The notes below the pieces were generated by a model. It was not told the origin of the DNA. It saw nothing but the letters and a program-made list of their open reading frames with translations, and searched no databases. Shown piece after piece: positions 26,310 through 36,816 of a stretch of 64,000 nucleotides of DNA. The first letter of the stretch is position 1, and every line of letters begins with the position of its first letter. The stretch is from NCBI RefSeq assembly GCF_014054725.1, contig NZ_CP059563.1, positions 1,391,749 to 1,455,748 on the forward strand. Direction: 5' to 3'. Both the position numbers and the translations under genes were made by a program. The stretch comes from Conchiformibius steedae (lineage in GTDB: Bacteria > Pseudomonadota > Gammaproteobacteria > Burkholderiales > Neisseriaceae).

Positions 26310-27722
26310 ATGAAAACCGTTAAAACGCGTTTTGCCCCCAGTCCTACCGGATATTTACATATTGGTGGTGTTCGTACAGCCCTTTATTCTTGGGCATTTG
26401 CCAAACATCATAATGGCGAATTTTTATTACGCATTGAAGATACGGATACTGCCCGTTCAACTACAGAATCTGTACAAATTATTTTAGATGGTATGAATTG
26501 GGTGGGATTAAAACCTGATAACGCCGATAATATTGTTTATCAAAGTAAAAATATGCAACGTTATCAATCGCTAATTAAGCAATTATTAGATAATGGACAT
26601 GCTTACTACTGCTATTGCAGTGTAGAAGAATTAGCAGAAATGCGTGAAAAAGCAGAACGCAAAGGAACGGCTACTTATGATCGCCGTTGGCGTCCTGAAA
26701 CTGGTAAAACTTTACCCGAAATTCCTGATAATCGTCAACCTGTTATCCGCTTTAAAAATCCGATTGATGGCGTAACTGTTTGGCAAGATTTGGTTAAAGG
26801 GGAAATTCGCATTCCCAATGCTGCTTTAGATGATTTAATTATTGCCCGTGCAGATGGTACACCAACATATAATTTTTGTGTGGTAGCTGATGATTATGAT
26901 ATGGGAATTACTCACGTTATTCGTGGTGATGACCATGTAAATAATACACCAAAACAAATTAATATTTTCAAAGCATTAGGTGTAGAAGCGCCTCAATATG
27001 CTCATTTGCCGATGATTTTAAATGAATCAGGTAAAAAGATTTCTAAACGAAGTGGTGATACTGTTGCAATCACTGAATTTGATACTTTAGGTATTTTACC
27101 TGAAGCTATGCTAAATTATTTGGCTCATTTAGGTTGGGCTCATGGCGATGATGAATTTTTTACCATCAAACAATTTATTGAATGGTTTGATTTAAAGGAT
27201 GTTTCGCCTTCTGCCAGCCGTATGGATGGAAAAAAACTTTTGTGGATTAATGGAGAACACATTAAACATACTGATAATAAACAATTGGCAGAATGGGTAA
27301 AGCCCCGTTTGCAAAATTTAGGTATTACACAATTTGAATCCCCTACCCTATCAGATGTTTTAGATTTGGTAAAAGATCGCGCACAAGATTTAAATGCTTT
27401 GGCATTAGAATGTATTTATTTTTATCAAAAACAAGTTCCTAATGCTGCTGATATTGCCAAACATTGGGAGGATTCTACATTTGCGCGAATGCAGCGTTTT
27501 GCTGAATGTTTAGCTGATGTAACTGATTGGACTGCTGAAAATATCCATGCTTTATTTGCGCCGTTTTGTGAAAAAGAAGGAATTAAAATGGGAAAATTAG
27601 GTATGCCCTTGCGTTTGGCTGTATGCGGAACTGCCAAAACACCTTCAGTAGATGCTGTTTTAGCCTTAATCGGTAAAGAAGAAGTATTGCGCCGTTTGGG
27701 TGAGGACTTTGTTAGCGATTAA
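26310..27722 (+). CDS. gltX: Glutamyl-tRNA synthetase
   Basis: A 470-residue class I aminoacyl-tRNA synthetase charging tRNA-Glu. The HIGH-type motif HIGG is at residues 17-20 after [19 protein letters not shown] follows, then DDHVNNTPKQ near 210 and the KMSKS equivalent KISKR near 242. A helical anticodon-binding region follows. The ATG at 26310 gives the conserved start MKTVKTRFAP; an upstream in-frame start at 26283 is unlikely. Codon use is strongly AT-rich for a housekeeping gene. Confidence 0.96.
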   Translation: MKTVKTRFAPSPTGYLHIGGVRTALYSWAFAKHHNGEFLLRIEDTDTARSTTESVQIILDGMNWVGLKPDNADNIVYQSKNMQRYQSLIKQLLDNGHAYYCYCSVEELAEMREKAERKGTATYDRRWRPETGKTLPEIPDNRQPVIRFKNPIDGVTVWQDLVKGEIRIPNAALDDLIIARADGTPTYNFCVVADDYDMGITHVIRGDDHVNNTPKQINIFKALGVEAPQYAHLPMILNESGKKISKRSGDTVAITEFDTLGILPEAMLNYLAHLGWAHGDDEFFTIKQFIEWFDLKDVSPSASRMDGKKLLWINGEHIKHTDNKQLAEWVKPRLQNLGITQFESPTLSDVLDLVKDRAQDLNALALECIYFYQKQVPNAADIAKHWEDSTFARMQRFAECLADVTDWTAENIHALFAPFCEKEGIKMGKLGMPLRLAVCGTAKTPSVDAVLALIGKEEVLRRLGEDFVSD

Positions 27723-27802
27723 AAAGGACAATTCTGTATAAGTTTGGCTACAAACTTGGTAAAAGTGTGTATATAATTGACCTTTTTGAGGAGTATTGTT
27801 GT

Positions 27803-28234
27803 ATGGATAAAATTGCCGATTATTTGTATGTTTCACGTCAGTTAAATGAACGCAGTGCCAAGCAAGCGGCACAGTTTTATGATATTAAAACCGTTATTTG
27901 CAATCGCCCCGACAGTGAAGAAGAAGGACAACCTGATTTTGAAACTGTTAAACAATGGCTTGAAACTGCAGGTGTAGAAAATATTGTTTATCTGCCTGTT
28001 ACCGCAGATACCATTACTGATGAACAATTGCGTGAATTTCAAGAAACGATTGCGCAATCCCCTGCCCCTATTTTGGCATATTGTCGCTCTGGAACTCGCT
28101 CTGCTTTAATGTGGGCCTTAAATCAAGCCAAACGGGGTGTAGAAGTAAACAGTTTGCTGCGTGCTGCAGATTTAGCGGGAATTGATTTAACCCCAATGCG
28201 TGAAAAATTGCAACAGGCTTACGACAAACGCTAA
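27803..28234 (+). CDS. BLH-type phosphatase/sulfurtransferase-like protein (TIGR01244)
   Basis: A 143-residue protein of the beta-lactamase-hydrolase-like dual-specificity phosphatase family. It opens KIADYLYVSRQLNE and has VICNRPDSEEEGQP near residue 32. The cysteine P-loop AYCRSGTRS near 92 has the CX5R pattern of cysteine phosphatases and rhodaneses. Some relatives are tied to sulfide metabolism; the substrate here is unknown. GAGGAG lies about 10 nt before the ATG. Confidence 0.8.
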   Translation: MDKIADYLYVSRQLNERSAKQAAQFYDIKTVICNRPDSEEEGQPDFETVKQWLETAGVENIVYLPVTADTITDEQLREFQETIAQSPAPILAYCRSGTRSALMWALNQAKRGVEVNSLLRAADLAGIDLTPMREKLQQAYDKR

Positions 28235-28251
28235 AACCTTATTTTCTAGAG

Positions 28252-28282
28252 AAAAACCTTACTTATTATAAGTAAGGTTTTT
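28252..28282. terminator. Bidirectional terminator
   Basis: An inverted repeat with long arms (AAAACCTTACTTA with TAAGTAAGGTTTT) and a 3-nt centre, with A and T runs on its two ends. It lies between convergent genes, and its right arm touches the gluQ stop codon. Confidence 0.85.
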
Positions 28283-29171
28283 ATTTTTCACTACAAATCG
28301 CTTGTTTGGGAATATTTTGAATTTTCCAGTGTTGGATTGCCCATTCCAATAAATCTTGAGGACGTGATACTGATGGTGCTTGTGGAATACCCAAATAATG
28401 AGATACTTGTCTTAATAATTTTTCTTGTTGTGTTAAATCTAATGCAGGTGCTAATGTTTGTTTAGACCATTTTTGTCCATCAGCATTGGTTAATAAAGGT
28501 AAATGAGCATATTGTATTTGTGGAAAATTTAAGCATTGTTGCAAAAATATTTGCCGTGGTGTGGAAACCAATAAATCTTGTCCCCTAACAATATGTGTAA
28601 TGCCCTGTTCTGCATCATCTACTACCACCGCCAATTGATATGCCCAAAATCCGTCTGCCCGTAATAAAACAAAATCACCAATTTCTTTAGCTAGATTTTG
28701 AGAATAAAATCCGATAATTCTATCTTGAAAACCAATTATTTGATTATTTACCCGCAAACGCCATGCAGGTGTTTTATTACTGATTGTTTGTTGTATATAT
28801 GAACAATGTCCGTTGTAAATCCAACCATCTATACCTTGCTTGGCATTTTGTTGCCATTTTTTGCGACTGCAAAAACATGAATAGATAAGATTTTGTTTTT
28901 TTAATATTTCTAAAGCGTTTTCATATAAATAATGGCGTTTGCTTTGATAGACGATTTCATTGTCCCTTTGAAAACCAAATGCTTCTAATGTGCGCAATAT
29001 ATTATCCGCTGCACCTGCTATTTCCCTTGGTGGGTCAAGGTCTTCTATGCGTACTAGCCAACGACCATTATGTGCTTTTGCATCTACATAAGAGGCAAAA
29101 GCTGCTAATAATGAACCGATATGTAAATGTCCTGTGGGACTGGGCGCAAAACGTCCGATGTAAGCACTCAT
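28281..29171 (-). CDS. gluQ: Glutamyl-queuosine tRNA(Asp) synthetase
   Basis: A 296-residue GltX paralogue without the anticodon-binding domain. It attaches glutamate to queuosine in tRNA-Asp. It keeps [17 protein letters not shown] at the start, [11 protein letters not shown] near residue 40, a zinc-type cysteine cluster CFCSRK and the [11 protein letters not shown] region. WSKQT stands in place of the KMSKS loop. The ATG at 29169-29171 overlaps the nudF stop (ATGA), so the two are translationally linked. Confidence 0.92.
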   Translation of the reverse strand: MSAYIGRFAPSPTGHLHIGSLLAAFASYVDAKAHNGRWLVRIEDLDPPREIAGAADNILRTLEAFGFQRDNEIVYQSKRHYLYENALEILKKQNLIYSCFCSRKKWQQNAKQGIDGWIYNGHCSYIQQTISNKTPAWRLRVNNQIIGFQDRIIGFYSQNLAKEIGDFVLLRADGFWAYQLAVVVDDAEQGITHIVRGQDLLVSTPRQIFLQQCLNFPQIQYAHLPLLTNADGQKWSKQTLAPALDLTQQEKLLRQVSHYLGIPQAPSVSRPQDLLEWAIQHWKIQNIPKQAICSEK

Positions 29172-29704
29172 AAATGTTCGGATAACCAAAAATTCAAAGC
29201 AATTAAGGTTTTTGCATCTTGAATCTCGCCATTGGCAATGGCTTTTCGGGTTTCATCAATGTTTAATAAAATGGTTTCAGTGAATTCATCTTCATCAGCA
29301 CTTAATTGACTGTTTTTGTTAACGTCAATGGCACGGTAAACATACATGATTTCATTGCAAAATCCAGGGGCTGTATAAAATTGTGTCAATTTTTCTACTC
29401 TTTCAGCAGTAAAAGGGGTTTCCTCTGCCAATTCTCGTAAAGCGCATACCTCAGGGTCTTCACCTGCATCTAATTTTCCTGCAGGCACTTCTAATAATGC
29501 TTGTTGGGTGGCGTAACGCCATTGTCGTACTAATACAACTTGTTGCTCGGGTGTAATTGCCAATACGCAAGCTGCTCCCGGATGGCTAATCCATACTCTT
29601 TGACTGTGTTTTCCATTGGGTAATTTGACAGTATCTTGATGAATATTAATAAAACTTCCTTCAAAAATCAATTGACCGTCAATTTTGGTTTCTTGTAAAT
29701 GCAT
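29168..29704 (-). CDS. nudF: Nudix hydrolase, ADP-ribose pyrophosphatase type
   Basis: A 178-residue Nudix protein that probably splits ADP-ribose into AMP and ribose phosphate. The ADPRase-type [13 protein letters not shown] precedes the Nudix helix [11 protein letters not shown] (about residues 88-98), where a proline replaces the usual glycine of [19 protein letters not shown] near 108 is also typical. It is the first gene of the nudF-gluQ pair and divergent from betB. Confidence 0.85.
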   Translation of the reverse strand: MHLQETKIDGQLIFEGSFINIHQDTVKLPNGKHSQRVWISHPGAACVLAITPEQQVVLVRQWRYATQQALLEVPAGKLDAGEDPEVCALRELAEETPFTAERVEKLTQFYTAPGFCNEIMYVYRAIDVNKNSQLSADEDEFTETILLNIDETRKAIANGEIQDAKTLIALNFWLSEHL

Positions 29705-29772
29705 TGTTTTCTTTCTGCTTAATAAATGCTTGATTAAGGCTTATTATAACGAAAATCACGTTAAGCGCATAT

Positions 29773-29806
29773 TTGACATTCCTGCAAATACATGTTAATT
29801 GTATTT
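29773..29806 (+). promoter_or_regulatory. Candidate betB promoter with inverted repeat
   Basis: A perfect TTGACA lies at 29773-29778. Downstream, AAATACA (29786-29792) and TGTATTT (29800-29806) form an inverted repeat that would overlap a weak -10, about 25 bp before the betB ATG. This is a reasonable site for a repressor such as BetI, but no betI gene is in the window. Confidence 0.4.
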
Positions 29807-29831
29807 TTTAATTTGCTTTTTCAAGGAATAA

Positions 29832-31301
29832 ATGATGTCCCCTACCCTGTTATGTGCTTATATTGATGGTGCTTATGTTGCTGCTCGTACTGACGCAGAA
29901 ACGTTTGATAATATTAATCCCGCCAATGGCAAAGTGCTGGCAAAAGTACAGCAAAGTAATTCGGCTGAAGTGAAAGCTGCAATTGCTGCTGCGCGTAAAG
30001 GACAAATTGTTTGGGCTGCGATGACTGCTGTTGAGCGTAGCCGTATTTTATTAAAAGCCGTTGATATTTTACGTGAACGCAATCGTGAATTGGCAATCAT
30101 TGAAACTTTAGATACAGGCAAACCTTTGTCAGAAACCTTGTATGTGGATATTGTAACAGGTGCTGATGTCATTGAATATTATGCAGGTTTGGCTCAAGCG
30201 ATTGAAGGTCGTCAAATCCCGTTGCGCGAAACAGCATTTGCTTATACCCGTCAAGAACCTTTGGGCATTGTCGCGGGAATTGGTGCGTGGAATTATCCGA
30301 TTCAAATTGCCATGTGGAAAGCCGCACCTGCTTTGGCTGCAGGTAATGCCATGATTTTTAAGCCCAGTGAATTAACCCCGACAGGCGCACTGAAATTAGC
30401 GGAAATTTTTACTGAAGCAGGTTTGCCAAACGGAGTGTTTAATGTGGTGCAAGGCGATTGGCGTGTGGGCAAGATGTTAAGCAATCATGCGGAAATTGCG
30501 AAAGTGTCGTTTACAGGTGGTGTGGCGACAGGCAAAAAAGTGATGGCGCAAGCTGCTGCATCGTCCTTAAAAGAAGTTACTATGGAATTAGGTGGAAAAT
30601 CGCCACTGATTATCTGCGAAGACGCTGATTTGGATTTGGCAGCAGATATTGCGCTGATGGCGAATTTTTATAGTTCGGGGCAAGTTTGTACCAATGGTAC
30701 ACGGGTATTTATCCCACAATCTTTAAAAGCTACTTTTGAAAATAAGGTATTGGAACGTGTTGCACGTATCCGTATCGGCAATCCTTTAGATGAAGAAACC
30801 AACTTTGGTCCGTTGGCAGGTTTTGCGCATATGCAAAAAGTGTTGAATTATATTGAAAAAGGTAAACAGGAAGGCGCGAAATTATTGATTGGTGGGGAAC
30901 GTTTGAACGGGGAATGGGCTGACGGGGCGTATGTTGCGCCTACGGTGTTTACGGATTGTACTGATGAAATGACAGTTTGCCGTGAAGAAATTTTTGGTCC
31001 GGTAATGTGTATTTTGAGCTACACCAGCGAAGAAGAAGTGATTGCCCGTTCCAATCAAACGGAATATGGTTTGGCAGCAGGGGTGGTAACACCTGATTTA
31101 ACTCGCGCCCACCGTATCATTGGCAAATTGCAAGCAGGAATTTGTTGGATTAATGCTTGGGGGGAATCGCCTGCGCAAATGCCTGTGGGTGGCTACAAAC
31201 AATCGGGCATCGGACGTGAAAACGGTGTACAAACCTTGATGCACTACACGCAAACCAAGTCTGTTTTGGTGGAACTTGGTGGGTATCAGTCTGTATTTTG
31301 A
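29832..31301 (+). CDS. betB: Betaine-aldehyde dehydrogenase
   Basis: A 489-residue NAD(P)-dependent aldehyde dehydrogenase that oxidises betaine aldehyde to the osmoprotectant glycine betaine. It shows [20 protein letters not shown] near residue 150, KPSELTP near 176, the catalytic glutamate in [10 protein letters not shown] near 252 and the cysteine in [10 protein letters not shown] near 285. The C-terminal [19 protein letters not shown] is characteristic of BetB. AAGGA lies upstream of the double ATG. It leads the betB-betA-betT cluster. Confidence 0.94.
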   Translation: MMSPTLLCAYIDGAYVAARTDAETFDNINPANGKVLAKVQQSNSAEVKAAIAAARKGQIVWAAMTAVERSRILLKAVDILRERNRELAIIETLDTGKPLSETLYVDIVTGADVIEYYAGLAQAIEGRQIPLRETAFAYTRQEPLGIVAGIGAWNYPIQIAMWKAAPALAAGNAMIFKPSELTPTGALKLAEIFTEAGLPNGVFNVVQGDWRVGKMLSNHAEIAKVSFTGGVATGKKVMAQAAASSLKEVTMELGGKSPLIICEDADLDLAADIALMANFYSSGQVCTNGTRVFIPQSLKATFENKVLERVARIRIGNPLDEETNFGPLAGFAHMQKVLNYIEKGKQEGAKLLIGGERLNGEWADGAYVAPTVFTDCTDEMTVCREEIFGPVMCILSYTSEEEVIARSNQTEYGLAAGVVTPDLTRAHRIIGKLQAGICWINAWGESPAQMPVGGYKQSGIGRENGVQTLMHYTQTKSVLVELGGYQSVF

Positions 31302-31312
31302 GAATTTAAAAA

Positions 31313-33394
31313 ATGAATCAAACCCATTCGCCAAATCGTCTGCAACTAAAACGCGCTTTAATTGTTTGGAGTGCAATTAGCATTTTAGTGGCGGTGTGTA
31401 TTTGGGGTTCTGATACGCTGATTGCCCTATGTGCGGGCTTATATGCACTGCTTGCCCTAATCTTTGTGCTGTACCGTATCTTTACTGGTCACTATCGTTT
31501 GCTTAAAACATCTGAACGTGATGCCCTTGCGGGTAGTGGTGCTGATTGGCTGGGAATGGTTGCCATAGAGCTGCTGTTGTCCTGCGTGGGTATGACTGTT
31601 TTGATTGTGATGGTTGGCGGATTGGGCGCAATACTGATGCTGATGCCTGTTTGGGTTTATATTTATTACCGTAAACTTAAGAAACTTATTCAAAAAAGGA
31701 TTTTTCCTATGAATCAATCTCATTATGACTACATTATTATCGGTGCAGGCAGTGCAGGCAATGTGTTGGCTGCGCGTTTAAGCGAAGATGAAAACACCAG
31801 CGTTTTACTGCTGGAAGCAGGTTTGCCTGACTATCGTTTGGATTTTCGTACACAAATGCCTGCTGCGTTAGCCATGCCTTTGCAGGGTACAACCTATAAC
31901 TGGGGCTACAAAACTGACCCTGAACCGTATATGAACAACCGCCGTATGGATTGCGGACGCGGTAAAGGTTTGGGCGGTTCGTCTTTAATTAACGGTATGT
32001 GCTACATTCGCGGCAATGCTTTGGATTTTGACCACTGGGCAAAAATCCAAGGTTTGGAAGATTGGACGTACTTGGACTGCTTACCCTATTTCAAAAAAGC
32101 AGAGCATCGTGATGCAGGCGAAAATGCTTATCACGGCAGTGAAGGTCCGATTCACGTTACCACTGCCAAACCCAATGTTAATCCGCTGTTTGAAGCGATG
32201 ATTGAAGCGGGCGTGCAAGCAGGTTATCCGCGCACAGTGGATTTAAACGGTTATCAACAAGAAGGCTTTGGTCCGATGGACCGTTTTGTAACCCCCAACG
32301 GACGGCGTAGCTCTACTGCGCGTGGTTATTTGGATATGGCAAAACACCGTTCCCGCTTAACCATTCTGACTGGCGCATTAACCGATGTTATTCTGTTTGA
32401 CGGTAAACGCGCCCGTGGTGTGCGTTTTCAACATAAGGGGCAAACCCATACTGTCAATGCTAATAAAGAAGTATTGTTGTGTGCAGGCGCGATTGCTTCC
32501 CCGCAGATTTTACAGCGCAGCGGTGTCGGTCCGGGCGCTTGGTTAAAAGAAGCAGGCATTAACGAAGTATTGGATTTGCAAGGCGTGGGCAATAATTTGC
32601 AAGACCATTTGGAACTGTATATGCAGTATGAATGCAAAGAGCCTGTGTCTATTTCCCCTGCCACCAATTGGTGGAATAAACCCGCTATCGGTGCGGAATG
32701 GCTGTTTAACGGCACAGGTTTGGGTGCGACCAATCATTTTGAAGGTGGGGGATTTATCCGCAGCCATGAAAAATTTGAATGGCCCAATATTCAGTATCAC
32801 TTTTTACCCATCGCTGTACGTTATGACGGACGCAACGCCAGCAAAGCCCACAGTTTTCAAGCGCACGTGGGTTCTATGCGTTCCCCCAGTCGCGGGCGCA
32901 TTAAAATTCAATCGCGCAATCCCGCCGAACACCCCAGCATTTTGTTCAACTACATGAGCCACGAACAAGATTGGGAAGAATTCCGCGCTGCTATCCGCAT
33001 TACCCGCGAAATCATGAACCAACCTGCTTTAGACCGCTACCGTGGCAATGTGATTACGCCATTAGAATCGGTGCAAAGCGATGAGCAGTTGGACGAATAT
33101 GTCCGTAACCATGCAGAAACCGCTTATCACCCATCTTGCACCTGCGCCATGGGCGAAGACAATAACGCCGTGGTAGATGGACAAGGGCGTGTTCACGGAA
33201 TTGAAGCGCTGCGTGTGGTAGATGCTTCCATTATGCCGAATATTATTACAGGCAACTTAAACGCCACCACTATTATGTTGGCAGAAAAAATTGCCGATAA
33301 GATTCGCGGACGTGCACCCTTGCCAAAATCAAACGCCGATTATTATGTGGCGAACGGTGCGCCTGTACGCGGTACGCCACAGCGTTCTGCATAA
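31313..33394 (+). CDS. betA: Choline dehydrogenase with in-frame N-terminal membrane extension
   Basis: One open frame of 693 codons. From residue 133 (ATG at 31709) it is a normal GMC-type choline dehydrogenase of about 561 residues. It has the FAD Rossmann motif [28 protein letters not shown], the GMC segment [16 protein letters not shown], the catalytic-region [10 protein letters not shown] and a C-terminal [11 protein letters not shown]. The first 132 residues are unlike any BetA I know: about four transmembrane helices (near 17-36, 38-57, 81-100 and 102-119) and a basic tail ([10 protein letters not shown]). AAGGA lies about 9 nt before the ATG at 31709, so BetA may also be made alone. 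Which product forms cannot be told from sequence. Confidence 0.85.
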   Translation: MNQTHSPNRLQLKRALIVWSAISILVAVCIWGSDTLIALCAGLYALLALIFVLYRIFTGHYRLLKTSERDALAGSGADWLGMVAIELLLSCVGMTVLIVMVGGLGAILMLMPVWVYIYYRKLKKLIQKRIFPMNQSHYDYIIIGAGSAGNVLAARLSEDENTSVLLLEAGLPDYRLDFRTQMPAALAMPLQGTTYNWGYKTDPEPYMNNRRMDCGRGKGLGGSSLINGMCYIRGNALDFDHWAKIQGLEDWTYLDCLPYFKKAEHRDAGENAYHGSEGPIHVTTAKPNVNPLFEAMIEAGVQAGYPRTVDLNGYQQEGFGPMDRFVTPNGRRSSTARGYLDMAKHRSRLTILTGALTDVILFDGKRARGVRFQHKGQTHTVNANKEVLLCAGAIASPQILQRSGVGPGAWLKEAGINEVLDLQGVGNNLQDHLELYMQYECKEPVSISPATNWWNKPAIGAEWLFNGTGLGATNHFEGGGFIRSHEKFEWPNIQYHFLPIAVRYDGRNASKAHSFQAHVGSMRSPSRGRIKIQSRNPAEHPSILFNYMSHEQDWEEFRAAIRITREIMNQPALDRYRGNVITPLESVQSDEQLDEYVRNHAETAYHPSCTCAMGEDNNAVVDGQGRVHGIEALRVVDASIMPNIITGNLNATTIMLAEKIADKIRGRAPLPKSNADYYVANGAPVRGTPQRSA

Positions 33395-33433
33395 GCAAAT
33401 AGAACTGATACACACATCAAAAGGAATCGAAAT

Positions 33434-35443
33434 ATGAACAGTCCGCCCTCTTCTGCTGCGGATAAAAACACCAGCTTTATGCTGAACAAAACCGTGTTTA
33501 CCGCCGCTTCAGTCATCAGTATTTTGCTGATTGTGCTGACCACGGCTTTTCCCGCTTTCAGTGAAAATATTCTGGGTAACTCGCTGCGCTGGGTTTCCGA
33601 CCGTTTTGGTTGGTATTACATGCTGGTGGTGGCGGTTTATACCGTGTTTGCGCTGTTTGTGGGGATTTCCCGCTATGGCGACATCAAGCTGGGGCAAGAC
33701 CAAGACAAGCCCGATTTTCCCTTTTTGGCATGGGCAGCGATGTTGTTTTCGGCAGGCATCGGCATTGATTTGCTGTTTTTCGGTGTATCCGAACCGCTTA
33801 CCCATTATTTAACGCCCAATATGGGAACAGGCAGTACGCCCGAAGCGGCTCGCGCTGCTTTTGTACAAACCTTTTTGCATTGGGGTTTGCACGGCTGGGG
33901 TATTTACGCGCTGATTGGCATGGCGTTGGCATATTTTGCCTACCGTAAAAATATGCCTTTGTCCCTGCGTAGTGCTTTAGTACCTTTGTTTGGTAAAAAA
34001 CGCACGGAAGGCTGGTTAGGCAATACCGTAGATACTTTTGGCGTGGTGTGTACGCTGTTGGGGATTGCCACCAGCTTGGGTATTGGCGTATTGCAGGCAA
34101 ACGCAGGTTTAAGCCATGTGTTTGGTATTGACACCAGCAAAGGCGTACAAGCAGCGATTATTTTGGCGGTAACGGCTGCGGCTGGCATCAGTGCTATGTC
34201 GGGCGTGGAAAAAGGCGTGCGCCGTTTGTCGGAAATCAATATGTTGGGCGCAACTTTTTTGCTGCTTGCCTTATTGATTATGGGTCCCACCGTGTTTTTG
34301 CTCAACGCTTTTACCGAAAACATTGGCGATTATTTCCAAAATGTATTGGGTAAAACCTTTCAGGTCTATGCCTATCAAGGCAATGCAGGCGCAGAATGGA
34401 AATCGTTTTGGACGGTGTTTTTCTGGGCTTGGTGGGTGGCATGGGCGCCGTTTGTGGGCTTGTTTATCGCGCGGATTTCACGCGGGCGTACCTTGCGCGA
34501 GTTTGTGTTTGGCGTGATGTTTATTCCCTTGGGCTTTATTTTTGCGTGGTTTTCTATTTTTGGAAACAGCGGCATTGATTTGGTTGCCAATCACGGCGCA
34601 GCGCAATTGGGCAAAACGGCATTGGAAAACCCTGCGATGGGAATGTTTGCGCTGTTTGAACATTATCCTTGGGCAGCGTTTTGGTCGGGCTTGTCGGTGT
34701 TAATCGGTTTGATTTTCTTTGTTACCTCTGCCGATTCGGGCGCATTGGTGTTGGCAAATTTAAGTTCGCGCAGTTTAAGCAGCGGGGCAGATGCACCTGT
34801 GTGGTTGCGCCTGTTTTGGGCAGCGGCAACGGGTTTGGTGACTTTGGGCTTGTTGCTGGCAGGCGGATTTTCTTCGCTGCAATCGGTATCGGTGGTGGCA
34901 GGCTTGCCGTTTTCGCTGGTGCTGCTGATGTATATGGCATCGCTGTGGCTGTGTTTACGGCAGGAAGGCAATAAACGCAAAGCCAATCAGGTGGATAAAG
35001 CCATGGTGTTGGACGACGGGCGCAATTGGCGCAACCGTTTGCACCGTTTGGTGGATTTTCCCACTGCCGAAACTGCGCAACGGTTTATGAACAGGCAGTT
35101 ACACCCTGCCATGCTGGAAGTGGCAAGCGAATTGCAGCAAAAAGGTTTGCAAACCGAAGTCTCGCCCGTGTCGGAACAATACACGGTTACTTTAAGTGTG
35201 CAACACAATGGCGAAGTGGACTTTGTGTATGAAGTGCGTTTGGTGGAAGCGGTTAAACCGATTTTTGCTTTGGGACAATCGGGCAATATCGCCGCCGATG
35301 CCGAAAAATACTACCGCGCCGAAGTGTTTTTACAAGAAGGCAGTCAGGATTATGATTTGGTGGGCTATACCACCGAGCAGATTATTATCGATATTCTGAA
35401 CCAGTACGAACGGCATATGCAGTTTTTGCATTTGGAACGGTAA
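33434..35443 (+). CDS. betT: High-affinity choline transporter, BCCT family
   Basis: A 669-residue, 12-helix sodium- or proton-coupled choline importer. Family marks are GIGIDLLFFGVSEPL near residue 98, HWGLHGWGIYALIG near 149 and the aromatic box with FFWAWWVAWAPFVGLFIARISRGRT near 330. A long hydrophilic C-terminal domain (about 510-669) is present, as in E. coli BetT, where it takes part in osmotic activation. It completes uptake and oxidation of choline with betB and betA. AAGGA precedes the ATG. Confidence 0.94.
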   Translation: MNSPPSSAADKNTSFMLNKTVFTAASVISILLIVLTTAFPAFSENILGNSLRWVSDRFGWYYMLVVAVYTVFALFVGISRYGDIKLGQDQDKPDFPFLAWAAMLFSAGIGIDLLFFGVSEPLTHYLTPNMGTGSTPEAARAAFVQTFLHWGLHGWGIYALIGMALAYFAYRKNMPLSLRSALVPLFGKKRTEGWLGNTVDTFGVVCTLLGIATSLGIGVLQANAGLSHVFGIDTSKGVQAAIILAVTAAAGISAMSGVEKGVRRLSEINMLGATFLLLALLIMGPTVFLLNAFTENIGDYFQNVLGKTFQVYAYQGNAGAEWKSFWTVFFWAWWVAWAPFVGLFIARISRGRTLREFVFGVMFIPLGFIFAWFSIFGNSGIDLVANHGAAQLGKTALENPAMGMFALFEHYPWAAFWSGLSVLIGLIFFVTSADSGALVLANLSSRSLSSGADAPVWLRLFWAAATGLVTLGLLLAGGFSSLQSVSVVAGLPFSLVLLMYMASLWLCLRQEGNKRKANQVDKAMVLDDGRNWRNRLHRLVDFPTAETAQRFMNRQLHPAMLEVASELQQKGLQTEVSPVSEQYTVTLSVQHNGEVDFVYEVRLVEAVKPIFALGQSGNIAADAEKYYRAEVFLQEGSQDYDLVGYTTEQIIIDILNQYERHMQFLHLER

Positions 35444-35448
35444 AATAA

Positions 35449-35480
35449 GGGGCGTATCTGCACAGGGTACGCCCTTTTTT
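35449..35480 (+). terminator. Terminator of the bet cluster
   Basis: GGGCGTA (35450-35456) and TACGCCC (35468-35474) close an 11-nt loop and are followed by six T residues, directly after betT. Confidence 0.8.
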
Positions 35481-35500
35481 CATCAAACAGGAAAATAAAC

Positions 35501-36238
35501 ATGGACGACCGTCAGTTATTGCGTTACAGCCGCCATATTTTATTGGACGAAATTGGCATTGAGGGACAACAGAAGCTTTTAAATGCCACAGTATTGGTGG
35601 TAGGCTGTGGCGGATTAGGCAATGCTGCCCTGCCCTATTTGGCGGCGGCGGGTGTCGGTACATTGATTATCGCTGACCACGACGAAGTAGATGATACCAA
35701 TTTGCAGCGGCAAATCTGTTTTAGCGAAGCCGACATCGGGCGCAATAAAGCCGAAGCCATAAGGGACTTTTTACGCGCCCGCAACCGCGATTGCCATATT
35801 GAATGCCATGCTACACGTTTAACAGCAGAAGATTTGGCGAAACTGCTGCCGCGCTGTGATGTGGTGCTGGATTGCAGCGATAATTTCGCTACCCGCCACG
35901 CGGTAAACGCTGCGGCGGTGGCAGCGGACGTGCCTTTGGTATCGGGGGCAGCAGTGGGTTTTGGTGGACAACTGGCGGTGTTTCGCCCGCAGCAGGGCTG
36001 TTATGCCTGCTTATTCGGCGAAGAAGTCGCCACTGAACAGGCTTGCGCCACTTTTGGTGTGTTTTCGCCGTTGGTGGGTGTCATCGGCACGGCGCAGGCA
36101 GCGGCAGCCTTAAATCTATTATTGGGGCAACTGCCCGCTGCCAATGTTTTGCATTGCTATGATGCCAAACGCGGCAATTGGCAGCCGTTTGCATTTTCCC
36201 GCCGCCATGATTGCCCTGTTTGCAGCGGTCTTTGTTAA
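35501..36238 (+). CDS. moeB: MoeB/ThiF-type adenylyltransferase
   Basis: A 245-residue E1-like enzyme that adenylates the C terminus of a small sulfur carrier (MoaD or ThiS). It has RYSRHILLDEIG, the nucleotide loop VVGCGGLGNAALPYLAAAGVG near residue 33, the arginine finger region TNLQRQICF near 66 and DCSDNFATR near 127. Zinc-binding CYAC near 168 and CPVC near 240 are present. It lacks a rhodanese domain, so it resembles MoeB more than MOCS3; a ThiF role is possible. Confidence 0.85.
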   Translation: MDDRQLLRYSRHILLDEIGIEGQQKLLNATVLVVGCGGLGNAALPYLAAAGVGTLIIADHDEVDDTNLQRQICFSEADIGRNKAEAIRDFLRARNRDCHIECHATRLTAEDLAKLLPRCDVVLDCSDNFATRHAVNAAAVAADVPLVSGAAVGFGGQLAVFRPQQGCYACLFGEEVATEQACATFGVFSPLVGVIGTAQAAAALNLLLGQLPAANVLHCYDAKRGNWQPFAFSRRHDCPVCSGLC

Positions 36239-36264
36239 AATAAAGGTTTTTTCCCACGCACATC

Positions 36265-36756
36265 ATGAGCGATATTCCCAAAAACTATATTACCCCGCAA
36301 GGCTGGCAAGCATTAAAAGACGAATTGTATCAACTGGTACACAAAGAACGCCCCGAAATCGTGCAAATTGTCAATTGGGCTGCCAGTAATGGCGACCGCA
36401 GCGAAAACGGCGATTATTTGTACGGCAAACGGCGGATGCGTGAAATTGACCGCCGCATTCGTTTTTTAACCAAGCGTTTAGAAAGCGCGGAAGTAATTGA
36501 CCCCGAAACCCGCGAATACACCGACCAAATCTTTTTTGCTGCCACGGTGGATATTTTACGCGGTGATGGCAGCGAACAGACGGTACGGATTGTGGGCGAG
36601 GACGAAATTGACACCCCGCGCCATAAAATTTCGTGGCGTTCGCCTTTGGCGCGCGCCCTGATTAAAGCCCGTGAGGGCGACAGCGTGTGGCTGCGTACCC
36701 CCGAACAGCACGAAGAAATTGAGGTTTTGGCGGTGCGTTACGAAAAAATTGACTAA
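36265..36756 (+). CDS. greB: Transcription elongation factor GreB
   Basis: A 163-residue Gre factor that rescues backtracked RNA polymerase by stimulating transcript cleavage. The N-terminal coiled coil includes ITPQGWQALKDEL and the acidic tip NGDRSENGDYLYGKRRM near residue 40. The C-terminal FKBP-like domain ends RSPLARALIKAREGDSV. The longer basic surface and YGKRRMREIDRRIR favour GreB over GreA. A TAAAAT -10 overlaps the end of moeB. Confidence 0.92.
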   Translation: MSDIPKNYITPQGWQALKDELYQLVHKERPEIVQIVNWAASNGDRSENGDYLYGKRRMREIDRRIRFLTKRLESAEVIDPETREYTDQIFFAATVDILRGDGSEQTVRIVGEDEIDTPRHKISWRSPLARALIKAREGDSVWLRTPEQHEEIEVLAVRYEKID

Positions 36757-36765
36757 AAAAACAAC

Positions 36766-36799
36766 AGCCTGTTTTCAATAAAAAAACAGGCTGGTTTTT
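36766..36799. terminator. Bidirectional terminator
   Basis: AGCCTGTTTT (36766-36775) pairs with AAAACAGGCT (36783-36792). A T-run follows on the plus strand and an A-run precedes it. It separates the convergent greB and lpdA genes. Confidence 0.85.
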
Positions 36800-36816
36800 A
36801 TCCATTTAAGACAGGA

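Noticed and set aside
27756..27777. TTGGTA and TATAAT before the TIGR01244 gene as a promoter
   Set aside because: The spacing is only about 10 bp, too short for sigma-70; the TATAAT alone is weak evidence in this AT-rich stretch.
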